DNA of 64,000 nt. Source: JACQPU01 sp039961715 (GTDB taxonomy: Bacteria; Bacteroidota; Ignavibacteria; UBA10030). Positions 45,814 to 54,677 of this stretch are shown one piece after another (position 1 is the first letter of the stretch; each line of letters begins with the position of its first letter). The notes beneath the pieces were generated by a model. That model worked only from the letters and a program-made list of their open reading frames with translations, made no database searches and was not told where the DNA came from. The position numbers were made by a program, and so were the translations under genes. The stretch covers positions 45,660 to 109,659 of the forward strand of contig JABRVW010000010.1 in NCBI GenBank assembly GCA_039961715.1. The letters run 5' to 3'.

Positions 45814-47262
45814 ATGGAAGGCTTTCTCGACACCCTGCTTGAAATAACAACCGTCATTGCGGACAACATCTGGTGGCCGGAAATTCCCGGGATCGGATTC
45901 TTTCCCGGGGTCGTTGTGCTCCTCGCCATCACGGGCATTTACATGAGCTACAAAACGGGATTCATTCAGATACGCCGGCTCGGGCTTGCCATAAGGCTGA
46001 TGCTGAGGGGAAGAAGCAAGGCGGAGATGGAAGGGCGAACGGGTGACGTAACGCCGTTCCAGGCCCTCATGACAGCCCTGGCGGCAACCGTCGGAAACGG
46101 CAACATCGCCGGCGTTGCGACAGCCATTGCCAGCGGTGGCCCCGGAGCCCCGTTCTGGATGTGGATGACCGCTGTATTCGGCATGGCCACCAAGTATGCC
46201 GAGGGAATGCTTGGTCTGAAGTACCGCATCAAGACTGCGGACGGAACATACAGCGGGGGGGCGATGTATTACTTGCGCGACGGACTGAAGAACAAGGGAC
46301 TTGGGAAGTTTCTGGCTCTGTGGTTTTCCATCGCCGTGGTGCTCATGGCGACGTTCGGCAGTGGGAACATGGCACAATCGAACTCGATCGCTCTTGCGCT
46401 GAACAGCGATTTTGGAATTCCGTTCATTGTCACGGGACTCCTTCTTGCCTTTCTCACCGGGATCGTGATCATCGGAGGGATCAAGCGGATCGCCATCGTG
46501 GCCGAGCGGCTCGTTCCCGGCATGATCGTGCTCTACATGGGAGCCGGACTGTATGTCATTCTTTCAAACTTCACAAACATCCCCGCAATCCTCGGAATCG
46601 TACTTCAATCGGCCCTGACTAACGAGGCGATCGTGGGGGGATTCCTCGGTCATACAGTCAAGGAAGCCATTCGCTTCGGCGTTGCCCGCGGAACCCTCTC
46701 CAACGAATCGGGCATCGGTTCCTGCTCCATTCCCGCCGCCGCAGCTAAGGGTAACGAGGCATCGGCACAGGGTATGGTGGCGATGATGGGAACGTTCATC
46801 GATACGATCATCGTCTGCAGCATGACGACCTTCGTGATCCTGAACTCCAACCTCCATCCGCATACCACCGGCCTTACGAGCACGGAATTGACGAAGTCAG
46901 CCTTCGCCGTCGGTTTGGGAACCGACCTGGGCGGCTGGATTGTCAGCATGAGCAGTCTGCTCTTCGGCTATACCACCCTGCTCGGGTGGTCATACTACGG
47001 CGAACAGGGGGCAAAGTACATGTGGGGCGTGAAGAGTGTCCTCACGTACCGTTACGTCTTCTGCCTCTTTGTGTTCATGGGGGCGGTCTTGCAAGGTGAC
47101 TATCTGAGGATCGTCTGGAACTTTGGAGATATCGGAAACGCCCTCATGGCCATTCCAAATCTGATAGGCCTGATTCTCCTCGGCGGCATCGTGCGGCAGG
47201 TGACAAACGACTATCTGAAGCGGTGGGATGAAGGAAAGATTACAAGGCCGTTTGGAGACTGA
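45814..47262 (+). CDS. Sodium:alanine/glycine symporter, AGCS family
   Basis: Inner-membrane transporter. The 482-residue product has about ten membrane helices and the AGCS signatures FQALMTALAATVGNGNIAGV, GGPGAPFWMWMTAVFGMATK, GVARGTLSNESGIGSCSIPA and LFGYTTLLGWSYYGEQGAKY. AGGAGAA at 45804-45810 fixes the start at ATG 45814; the frame is open back to 45730. Together with the NSS gene upstream it suggests active uptake of amino acids. A clear terminator follows at 47289-47324. Confidence 0.95.
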   Translation: MEGFLDTLLEITTVIADNIWWPEIPGIGFFPGVVVLLAITGIYMSYKTGFIQIRRLGLAIRLMLRGRSKAEMEGRTGDVTPFQALMTALAATVGNGNIAGVATAIASGGPGAPFWMWMTAVFGMATKYAEGMLGLKYRIKTADGTYSGGAMYYLRDGLKNKGLGKFLALWFSIAVVLMATFGSGNMAQSNSIALALNSDFGIPFIVTGLLLAFLTGIVIIGGIKRIAIVAERLVPGMIVLYMGAGLYVILSNFTNIPAILGIVLQSALTNEAIVGGFLGHTVKEAIRFGVARGTLSNESGIGSCSIPAAAAKGNEASAQGMVAMMGTFIDTIIVCSMTTFVILNSNLHPHTTGLTSTELTKSAFAVGLGTDLGGWIVSMSSLLFGYTTLLGWSYYGEQGAKYMWGVKSVLTYRYVFCLFVFMGAVLQGDYLRIVWNFGDIGNALMAIPNLIGLILLGGIVRQVTNDYLKRWDEGKITRPFGD

Positions 47263-47288
47263 GGGAAGGCAAACGTGAGAATTCAAGA

Positions 47289-47324
47289 GGAGAAAGGCTG
47301 TCTCAGGTTGCGTTTCTCCTTTTT
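47289..47324 (+). terminator. Rho-independent terminator after the AGCS symporter
   Basis: GGAGAAAGGC (47289-47298) pairs with GCGTTTCTCC (47310-47319) with one mismatch, followed by TTTTT at 47320-47324. Confidence 0.75.
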
Positions 47325-47336
47325 CCTTCTCCTTGT

Positions 47337-47720
47337 TTAGTTGGCCATGGCGCGAAGATTGAACTTTGGGATTGCGACGCGGAACTCCGTACCATCCTCC
47401 CTGCGCATCAGATACGTTCCTTCCATTGACCCTTCCGGCGTTTCGAGTACGCAATAACTGTTGTAATCATGATCCCCGCCCGGTTGGATCACCGGCTGTT
47501 TTCCGACAACCCCCTCACCCTCCACCTCTTCCGTCTTCCCGCTGCCGTGGCGGATGACCCAATGCCTTCGGAGAAGCTGGATCGGCACCGATCCCTTGTT
47601 AGCGATCGTTATGAAGTATGCAAAGACAAACTTGCGTTCCAGCACGTTTGACTGGCCGTCGAGGTACACCGGCCTGACGGTAACCTGAACGCCTTCTGTC
47701 GTCGCGGTATAGGAATGCAT
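47337..47720 (-). CDS. apaG: ApaG
   Basis: The 127-residue product is a single fibronectin-like ApaG domain (VQVTVRPVYLDGQSNVLERK; FVFAYFITIANKGSVPIQLL; GVVGKQPVIQPGGDHDYNSY; GTYLMRREDGTEFRVAIPKF). ApaG is linked to Co/Mg efflux phenotypes and binds pyrophosphates in some species; the role is still loosely defined. ATG 47720 has GGGAGGGG upstream and is preferred over the frame back to 47762, which overlaps surE. It is the last gene of the long envelope operon. Confidence 0.92.
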   Translation of the reverse strand: MHSYTATTEGVQVTVRPVYLDGQSNVLERKFVFAYFITIANKGSVPIQLLRRHWVIRHGSGKTEEVEGEGVVGKQPVIQPGGDHDYNSYCVLETPEGSMEGTYLMRREDGTEFRVAIPKFNLRAMAN

Positions 47721-47742
47721 GGATTTCCCCTCCCGGAGGCGA

Positions 47743-48537
47743 CTATCGAAGTTTGTCGACACCCCAACCGGCCATCGTCTTCAGCATGGAGTAGTCCGTC
47801 AAATCATACTGGATCGGCGTGATGGAAATGTATCGGTGAGTCACGGCCCATTGGTCGACATCCCGTCCCGTGTCGGCCTCTCTCAACGCACCCGTCAACC
47901 AATAGTACTCCTTGTTTGCAGGATCCCTCCGCGCATCGAACGTATCGTCCCAGGTGGATTTTCCCTGCCGCGTGACGAGAACCCCGCGCACTTCGCTGCG
48001 GCGAACAGGAGGAATGTTCACATTCAGGAGTGTCCCCTGGGGAAGTCCCTTGCGCATGACAAGCCGCGCAAGGCGACGCGCAAAGCGTGCCGGAAACGAA
48101 AAGTCCGCCTTGCCGAATGTCGTCAGAGACACTGCGATCGATGGAATCCCCAGGATTGTCCCCTCTGTCGCCGCAGATACCGTGCCGGAATAAATGACGC
48201 TGATGGCGGTGTTTGAACCGTGGTTAATACCAGAGATCAACAAATCCGGTTTGCGGGGAAGGAGGGCACGGACGGCCAGCTTCACAGCATCTGCCGGCGT
48301 GCCTTCCACGGCATACCCGAAGAACCGTCCGTTCTTGAAAAACTTCTTTACGCGCAGGGGAAAGTTCATGGTGATCGCATGCCCCACGGCGCTCTGCTGG
48401 CGGTCAGGAGCGACCACAGTTACTGCACCGATTTTTTTGAGCTCGCCGACCAGCGCCTCAATGCCCGGCGCGTCGATGCCGTCGTCGTTGGAAACAAGAA
48501 TGTGAGGACGCCGGGGGCGGGATGAGCGAACAGTCAT
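47743..48537 (-). CDS. surE: SurE 5'/3'-nucleotidase
   Basis: Metal-dependent nucleoside monophosphate phosphatase. The 264-residue product carries the metal site in HILVSNDDGIDAPGIEAL, VVAPDRQQSAVGHAITM, and LLISGINHGSNTAISVIYSG with EGTILGIPSIAVSL. The short, basic N-terminal extension (MTVRSSRPRRP) is harmless. It lies between panB and apaG in the reverse operon, 18 bases from panB. Confidence 0.95.
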   Translation of the reverse strand: MTVRSSRPRRPHILVSNDDGIDAPGIEALVGELKKIGAVTVVAPDRQQSAVGHAITMNFPLRVKKFFKNGRFFGYAVEGTPADAVKLAVRALLPRKPDLLISGINHGSNTAISVIYSGTVSAATEGTILGIPSIAVSLTTFGKADFSFPARFARRLARLVMRKGLPQGTLLNVNIPPVRRSEVRGVLVTRQGKSTWDDTFDARRDPANKEYYWLTGALREADTGRDVDQWAVTHRYISITPIQYDLTDYSMLKTMAGWGVDKLR

Positions 48538-48555
48538 GGGGGTGAACGACGAGCT

Positions 48556-49357
<802 letters not shown>

Positions 49358-49377
<20 letters not shown>

Positions 49378-50134
49378 GTTCACGCTCTGGCACGATGGCA
49401 ATGGACCACAGCCGGACTCCCCACGCTTCTTCAAAGCCTTCCTTGACGGCCGCGGCGGCTTCCTCAATCGAGACCCTTCGCCCAAGTTCTGCAGAGAGAT
49501 TCGTTGAACGCCTTCGAAGCTCCCGGCGAAGAGCGTCCCTCATGTCCCCTGGCATCCGAAGGTAATCGACGATGCGGATATGATCGTCACCCAGCAGAAG
49601 GGAACCGTGCTGGAGAACCACGTCTTCTCGTCCCTGAGCGCCGTACCGCCGCTGCGCACTCCCGACAAGCTTCCGGCCAGCAACAACAATCTCCGATCGG
49701 GCCGCGGCCACAAAACATGCCGCCGAGCGAAAACCGCTTCCAGCCGGAAAATCCCCGCCACGCTCTTCCAGAGCCGCGTCCACACCCAGCCTCCGCACAC
49801 CGCAAAGAAGTCCTTCGCTGATCATCCGGTGAATCTCTCTTACACTCTTTCCCTCTGCCTTCATCACCACCGAGTACGTCAGCTCGTCCGCATGCAGTAC
49901 GGCCCGGCCGCCCGTGGGCCTGCGGACCACTTCGATCCCGTCCGCCTCGGCGCGATCCACAAGAACATCCTCCGGAGATTGATTCCACCCCAGGGAAAGG
50001 GTCCAGGGATTCCAGCCATAGACTCGAATCGAAGGAAATCCCCCGCCCCTGAGCAGGGAAAGCGCAAGGCCCTCGTCGGTCTCCATGTTCAGCCTCCCGG
50101 CGCACTCGCCACTGTTGAGAAACCTCCAGGTCAT
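49358..50134 (-). CDS. Lipoate/octanoate-protein transferase (LplA/LipM-like)
   Basis: Attaches octanoate or lipoate to the lipoyl domains of 2-oxoacid dehydrogenases or GcvH. The 258-residue product has the BPL/LplA fold: MTWRFLNSGECAGRLNMETD, VVRRPTGGRAVLHADELTYS, RSAACFVAAARSEIVVAGRK with KLVGSAQRR, and LQHGSLLL. The ACF cysteine just before the catalytic lysine is as in LipM octanoyltransferases, which favours that over ATP-dependent ligase activity. ATG 50134 is supported by homology; the frame is open to 50233 but that part overlaps lpxA. Confidence 0.85.
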
Positions 50135-50138
50135 GGCT

Positions 50139-50933
50139 TCAATCCCGCCGGCCTGCTGCCGGAATGATCCCGCGTTTGCTTTCCGCAATGAAGTCGAGAA
50201 CGCGCTGCACCTCCGGAACAAGTTCGACCTCATTCCGGATCTTCTGCACCGCCTGCGACACGTTCAGGTTGGATTTGTAGAGGGTACGATAGACAAGGTC
50301 CAGGAGTTCAATGACCTTGTTGGAGAATCCGCGTCGACGCAATCCGAGCAGGTTGAGGCGTTCGAATCCCAGCGGATCATCGCCCGCCAGGACAAAGGGG
50401 GGAACATCCTTGGGAACCCGAAAGCCCCCTCCGATCATCGAATGCTCGCCGATATGAACAAACTGATGCACCGGCGTCAATCCGCCGATGATGGCATAAT
50501 CGCCCATGACCACATGGCCGCCCAGCGCCGCACAATTCGCCAGAATGACGTGGTTTCCCAACTGACAATCATGTGCAACGTGCGTGTAGGCCATGAGGAG
50601 GCAATCCGATCCCACCCGCGTGACGCCACTCTCGCCCGTGGCGCGGTTCAAGGTGGCAAATTCGCGAATGACCGTCCGGTCGCCGATTTCAAGATACGTG
50701 GTCTCGCCCTTGAATTTCAGATCCTGCGGCGGACCACCCACAGAAGCCCCGTTGAAGATTCGGCATTCTTTGCCAATCCGCGTGCCTGCATAGATCATAG
50801 CATTGGGCCCAACCGACGTCCCCGCGCCGATCACCACATCTTCTTCAATGACGGCGAATGGTCCAATCCGGACATTCTCTCCAACAGTGGCTTTCGGGCT
50901 GACGACGGCGCGGGGATCTATGTGTGTGCTCAT
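50139..50933 (-). CDS. lpxA: UDP-N-acetylglucosamine acyltransferase
   Basis: First acylation of lipid A synthesis. The 264-residue product is a left-handed beta-helix of hexapeptide repeats at residues 1-190 (STHIDPRAVVSPKATVGENV; VGGPPQDLKFKGE; MAYTHVAHDCQLGNHVILAN). The catalytic histidine region is LTPVHQFVHIGEHSMIGG, and a C-terminal helical domain follows (GLRRRGFSNKVIELLDLVYR). It begins 11 bases after lpxC-fabZ in the lipid A operon. Confidence 0.96.
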   Translation of the reverse strand: MSTHIDPRAVVSPKATVGENVRIGPFAVIEEDVVIGAGTSVGPNAMIYAGTRIGKECRIFNGASVGGPPQDLKFKGETTYLEIGDRTVIREFATLNRATGESGVTRVGSDCLLMAYTHVAHDCQLGNHVILANCAALGGHVVMGDYAIIGGLTPVHQFVHIGEHSMIGGGFRVPKDVPPFVLAGDDPLGFERLNLLGLRRRGFSNKVIELLDLVYRTLYKSNLNVSQAVQKIRNEVELVPEVQRVLDFIAESKRGIIPAAGRRD

Positions 50934-50944
50934 GGGAGGGTCCG

Positions 50945-52357
50945 TCAGGCATCCGGTCCCTTGGCGCGATCGATGATCATGGCCATGAACTCCCCTTCGG
51001 CCACAACGGCGCCATCGACAAAGGCCTTTCCCTTGACCTGAATGACCTTGCTGCGACGGGAAACCATTTCAACGTCGAGAATGAGTTGATCTCCGGGAAC
51101 AACCGGTTTACGGAACTTCACGTTGTTGAGGGCCATGAAATACACGAGCTTGTCGCCGGGATTCTCGAGGCCGTTCAGCAGCAGAACGCCGCCGGCCTGA
51201 GCAATGGCTTCGATGATCAGCACACCGGGCATGACCGGTGCCCCCGGAAAATGACCCTGAAAGAAGAACTCATTCATGGTCACACTCTTCACGCCCACGA
51301 CGCGCTTGTCCAGCTCGAAATCGATAATCTTGTCCACGAGGAGGAATGGATACCGGTGCGGAAGGATCCGCATGATTGCGTTGGTGTCGAACACGACGCC
51401 TTCCTTCTTCTCATGCTGATACTTCCGGACAAGTTTCTTCTGCTGGTACAGCTTGCGGACTTTGCGCGCAAACTCCACGTTGCTCGCATGGCCCGGACGG
51501 GCGGCAAGGATCTGCGCTTTCAGCGGCGCGCCGATCAGCGCAAGGTCACCGATCAGATCCAACAGCTTGTGTCGGGCGGGTTCGTTCCGGTAGTGCAGTT
51601 TCTTGTTGTTCAACGTGCCCGTGTTCCCGAGGATGACGGAATGGTCGATCCCCAGCTTGTGTGCCAGCCGCTTCATGTCCGGTTCGCTTACCTCGCGGTC
51701 CACGATCACGATCGCGTTGTCGAGGTTGCCGCCCTTGATCAGTCCCGCCTCCCGGAGCTGCTCGACTTCGTGCAGGAAGCAGAACGTCCGGGCCGATGAG
51801 AATTCGGGAACGAATTCCTTCTCCAGATTGAACAACCCCGTATGCTGGCTCCCCAAGGCGGGATTGTTGTAGTCGATCACCACCGAGACACGGAAATCGT
51901 CGGTCGGGAGTGCGACGATATCCACGCCCTTCTCCTCGTTCTGATAGTGAATGGTCTGATCAATAACCAGATAGTCCTTCGGCTCATCCTGATCCACAAA
52001 GCCGGCCTTCAGGAGCATATCCACGAACGGCTTCGCACTGCCGTCGGCGATCGGCGGCTCAATGTTGTCGAGCTCAATGATCAGGTTGTCCACCTGCAGG
52101 CCGAAAACGGCGGCAAGCACGTGCTCGGTCGTATGCACGCGGGCCTCCCCCACCGCCAGCGTCGTGCCCCGCGCCACGTCCACCACATGATCAACATCCG
52201 CGGGAATCTCCGGCGATCCGCCGATATCCACGCGCCGGAATCTCACGCCGTAGTTCTCCGGCGCCGGCTTGAAGGTCATCGTGGTTGTCACTCCGGTGTG
52301 AAGCCCCACGCCGTGGAGGGACACCGGGTTCTTAATGGTTCGTTGCTGGACTAACAT
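50945..52357 (-). CDS. lpxC: LpxC-FabZ bifunctional fusion
   Basis: The 470-residue product joins two enzymes. Residues 1-300 are the zinc deacetylase LpxC, the committed step of lipid A synthesis, with zinc ligands in VHTTEHVLAAVFGL (His) and RHKLLDLIGDLALIG (His and Asp). Residues 320-470 are the 3-hydroxyacyl-ACP dehydratase FabZ, with its catalytic His in MRILPHRYPFLLVDKI and Glu in APVMPGVLIIEAIAQAGGVL. The fusion is characteristic of the Bacteroidota/Chlorobi lineage and balances hydroxyacyl-ACP use between lipid A and fatty acids. It lies 21 bases after lpxD. Confidence 0.96.
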   Translation of the reverse strand: MLVQQRTIKNPVSLHGVGLHTGVTTTMTFKPAPENYGVRFRRVDIGGSPEIPADVDHVVDVARGTTLAVGEARVHTTEHVLAAVFGLQVDNLIIELDNIEPPIADGSAKPFVDMLLKAGFVDQDEPKDYLVIDQTIHYQNEEKGVDIVALPTDDFRVSVVIDYNNPALGSQHTGLFNLEKEFVPEFSSARTFCFLHEVEQLREAGLIKGGNLDNAIVIVDREVSEPDMKRLAHKLGIDHSVILGNTGTLNNKKLHYRNEPARHKLLDLIGDLALIGAPLKAQILAARPGHASNVEFARKVRKLYQQKKLVRKYQHEKKEGVVFDTNAIMRILPHRYPFLLVDKIIDFELDKRVVGVKSVTMNEFFFQGHFPGAPVMPGVLIIEAIAQAGGVLLLNGLENPGDKLVYFMALNNVKFRKPVVPGDQLILDVEMVSRRSKVIQVKGKAFVDGAVVAEGEFMAMIIDRAKGPDA

Positions 52358-52378
52358 GCGTGGTTCCGCGTGCGATGT

Positions 52379-53428
52379 TCATTCAAGCTTTTTGAGGATC
52401 TCGTCCAGACGTTGTTTCAGCGATGCAACGTCTTTGGCAAGCTCAGGAAGAGACCGGATGACCGCCTCGATCCTGAATGCCCGTCCCCGCTCCCTGGCCG
52501 GATAGCCGAACCAGGTTTTCCCCGGTTCCGTGATGGAGCTGGGAACACCGGACTGCGCCATGATGACGCTCCGATCGGCAATCTCCAGGTGGCCGGCAAA
52601 TCCCACCTGGCCCGCCACCATCACATTTTTTCCCACCTTCGTACTTCCGCTCAGGCCCGTCTGGGCCGCGATCACCGTGTTCTCCCCGATCACCACATTG
52701 TGCGCGACCTGAATGAGGTTGTCGAGCTTGACACCCTTCTTGATGAGCGTTTCGCCGATCGTTGCGCGGTCAATGGAGCAATTGGAGCCGATCTCGACGT
52801 CGTCTTCAATCACCACAATGCCGAGCTGGGGAATCTTCTCATAGGTGCCATCCTTTTTCGGCGCAAAGCCGAATCCATCACTGCCAATCACAGTGCCCGC
52901 GTGGACTGTGACCCGGTTGCCAAGCCGGCACTGATGGTACACAGTTACATGAGGATACAGCCTGCAGTCGCTTCCGACTTCCGCCATGGATCCAATGACG
53001 CAGGCCTCGGCAATGCGCGTGTTGTCGCCGATCCGCGTTCCCTCTCCAATGACGGCATAGGCCCCCACGGAAACATCGCTCCCCAGCGTCGCCGTGGGTG
53101 AAATCACGGCGGTGGGATGAATGCCCCTGGCAAAGGGGTCGACGGATGGCGTCAGGCGCTTCAAAACGTGAAGAAACGCCAGATACGGATCGTCTACTTT
53201 GATGAAGGCGAGGGTGGACGGGGCTGAGGCCGAAGCAAGGTCGAACGTGCGCGCAACCAGAATGGCTGACGCCCCGGTGCGCTTCACGTAGGGAAGGTAG
53301 CGGGGATTCGCGAGAAAGGTCAGGTCGGAAGGTCCGGCTTCCTCGATCTTCGCAACACGTGTGATCTCCCGCGTTCCGTCACCGACCAGTTCTCCCTTGA
53401 GCCATTCGGCAATCTCGGCAACTGTCAT
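52379..53428 (-). CDS. lpxD: UDP-3-O-acylglucosamine N-acyltransferase
   Basis: Third step of lipid A synthesis. The 349-residue product has the N-terminal LpxD uridine-binding domain (VAEIAEWLKGELVGDGTREI; ATVNPYLAFL-type region as DPYLAFLHVLKR) and then hexapeptide repeats of the beta-helix (HPTAVISPTATLGSDVSVGA; HVTVYHQCRLGNRVTVHAGT; GSDGFGFAPKKDGTYEKIPQ; ATIGETLIKKGVKLDNLIQV). The catalytic-type histidine is in the NLIQVAHNV stretch. It sits 12 bases after the second Skp-like gene. Confidence 0.96.
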   Translation of the reverse strand: MTVAEIAEWLKGELVGDGTREITRVAKIEEAGPSDLTFLANPRYLPYVKRTGASAILVARTFDLASASAPSTLAFIKVDDPYLAFLHVLKRLTPSVDPFARGIHPTAVISPTATLGSDVSVGAYAVIGEGTRIGDNTRIAEACVIGSMAEVGSDCRLYPHVTVYHQCRLGNRVTVHAGTVIGSDGFGFAPKKDGTYEKIPQLGIVVIEDDVEIGSNCSIDRATIGETLIKKGVKLDNLIQVAHNVVIGENTVIAAQTGLSGSTKVGKNVMVAGQVGFAGHLEIADRSVIMAQSGVPSSITEPGKTWFGYPARERGRAFRIEAVIRSLPELAKDVASLKQRLDEILKKLE

Positions 53429-53440
53429 CGGGATCAGGGA

Positions 53441-53977
53441 TCAGTTTGTCTTCGGCAGTGACGTTGCCGCCTGAAGCCTGGCCAGGACCTTCTGGGTGAG
53501 GTCGTAGACAGGGTTCGCATACATCATGAGAATCTCTCCGCTCTGATCAAGCACATAGTCGAACCCTTCTTCCGTCGCAACGTCCTGAATGGCCTTGAAC
53601 ACGCGGTCCTGAACCGGCTTCATGAGGTCGTTCTGCTTCTGGAACAGCTCCCCGTTCTGGCCGAACTTCTGGTTGCGGTATTCCGCAATCCGCTGATCGA
53701 GCTCCCTGAGCTCTCTTTCGCTTTCCGCGCGTCGCGCGTCCGTCATGATCAATTTCTTCTGATCATACTCCTCGAACTTGCGCTTCCACTCGTCCTGCAT
53801 CCAGTCCAGTTCTCTCTGCCATTCCCCCACCAGCACATCAAGCTGCCTCTGAGCATCGGCGGCATCCGGCAGCTTGCTCATAATGGCCTCGGTGTTGACA
53901 TGGCCGATCTTCTGCTGTGCGGTAGCCACACCGACGGCAAGGACCATCGCTCCTGCAATCGCCGCAGTCAGTTTCAT
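53441..53977 (-). CDS. OmpH/Skp-family periplasmic chaperone, copy 2
   Basis: The 178-residue product has a signal peptide (residues 1-20, cleavage after ATAQ) and a conserved VNTEAIMSKLPDAADAQRQL core. Long charged helices expected to form the Skp tentacles follow (VLVGEWQRELDWMQDEWKRK; RRAESERELRELDQRIAEYR), with a C-terminal strand (GFDYVLDQSGEILMMYANP). Skp holds unfolded outer-membrane proteins on the way to BamA. It lies 27 bases after a paralogue; the two share organisation but differ in most residues. Confidence 0.92.
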   Translation of the reverse strand: MKLTAAIAGAMVLAVGVATAQQKIGHVNTEAIMSKLPDAADAQRQLDVLVGEWQRELDWMQDEWKRKFEEYDQKKLIMTDARRAESERELRELDQRIAEYRNQKFGQNGELFQKQNDLMKPVQDRVFKAIQDVATEEGFDYVLDQSGEILMMYANPVYDLTQKVLARLQAATSLPKTN

Positions 53978-54004
53978 GAATCCCTCTTCTGAAGCCCCTT
54001 GGGC

Positions 54005-54541
54005 TTACTTGGATTTGGCGCTGGCGGAACCGCGCTTGAGCTCGTCAAGAACCTTGTAGGTCAGATCGAACTTGGTGTCTGCATAGAGCAGAACCACATC
54101 GCTCGCCCGATCGAAGACGAAGCTGAACCCCTCGTCCTTGGCCACCGTCTCGATGGCCTTCAGGATCTTCTCGCGAATGGGCGAGAAACGCCTCTCCCTC
54201 AGCTCCTGCATTTCCCCACCCTGGCCGAATTTCTTCATCTGGTAGTCCTGAGCCTTTTGGCGCATATCGGCCAGCGCCTTTTGCTGTGTTTCCCGAGCAG
54301 ACGCCGAAAGGACCGCTTCTTTCTTCTGGTATTCCTCCACCGCCTTTTGAAACTCGTCGGACAGGCGCTGGAGCTCTTCCTGCCAGCCCTTCACGGTGGT
54401 CTCCAGCTCTTTTTGAACTTGCTGGGCCTCAGGCAGGTCGGTCAGGATCTTTTCCGAATCCACGTAGGCAAGTCGCGGGCTCTGGGCGGACGCGGCCGCA
54501 ACGCAGAGAAGCAGACCAGCCAGAACGGCTACATTCTTCAT
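54005..54541 (-). CDS. OmpH/Skp-family periplasmic chaperone, copy 1
   Basis: The 178-residue product has a signal peptide (VAVLAGLLLCVAAASAQ), LAYVDSEKILTDLPEAQQVQ, charged tentacle helices (TTVKGWQEELQRLSDEFQKA; VEEYQKKEAVLSASARETQQ) and a C-terminal GFSFVFDRASDVVLLYAD strand. The ATG at 54541 has GAGGAAA upstream and follows a GTG by one codon. It has its own promoter at 54633-54661 besides read-through from bamA, allowing chaperones and lipid A enzymes to be expressed apart from BamA. Confidence 0.92.
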   Translation of the reverse strand: MKNVAVLAGLLLCVAAASAQSPRLAYVDSEKILTDLPEAQQVQKELETTVKGWQEELQRLSDEFQKAVEEYQKKEAVLSASARETQQKALADMRQKAQDYQMKKFGQGGEMQELRERRFSPIREKILKAIETVAKDEGFSFVFDRASDVVLLYADTKFDLTYKVLDELKRGSASAKSK

Positions 54542-54632
54542 CACGATATTTCCTCGCTATATGGTTGAATAATGAAACAACTTTCTCTCGTCCCGCCGAC
54601 CACACGAGCGGGAAAGACCGTTCCCCTTCTGT

Positions 54633-54661
54633 ATTGTACCACTTGGTTTCCTCGCCTGCAA
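54633..54661 (-). promoter_or_regulatory. Promoter of the skp-skp-lpxD-lpxC/fabZ-lpxA segment
   Basis: Minus-strand TTGCAG (54661-54656) and TACAAT (54638-54633), spacing 17. It sits in the 136-base gap after bamA and gives a leader of about 85 bases. Confidence 0.65.
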
Positions 54662-54677
54662 CTCCCGAGGGCGGGAA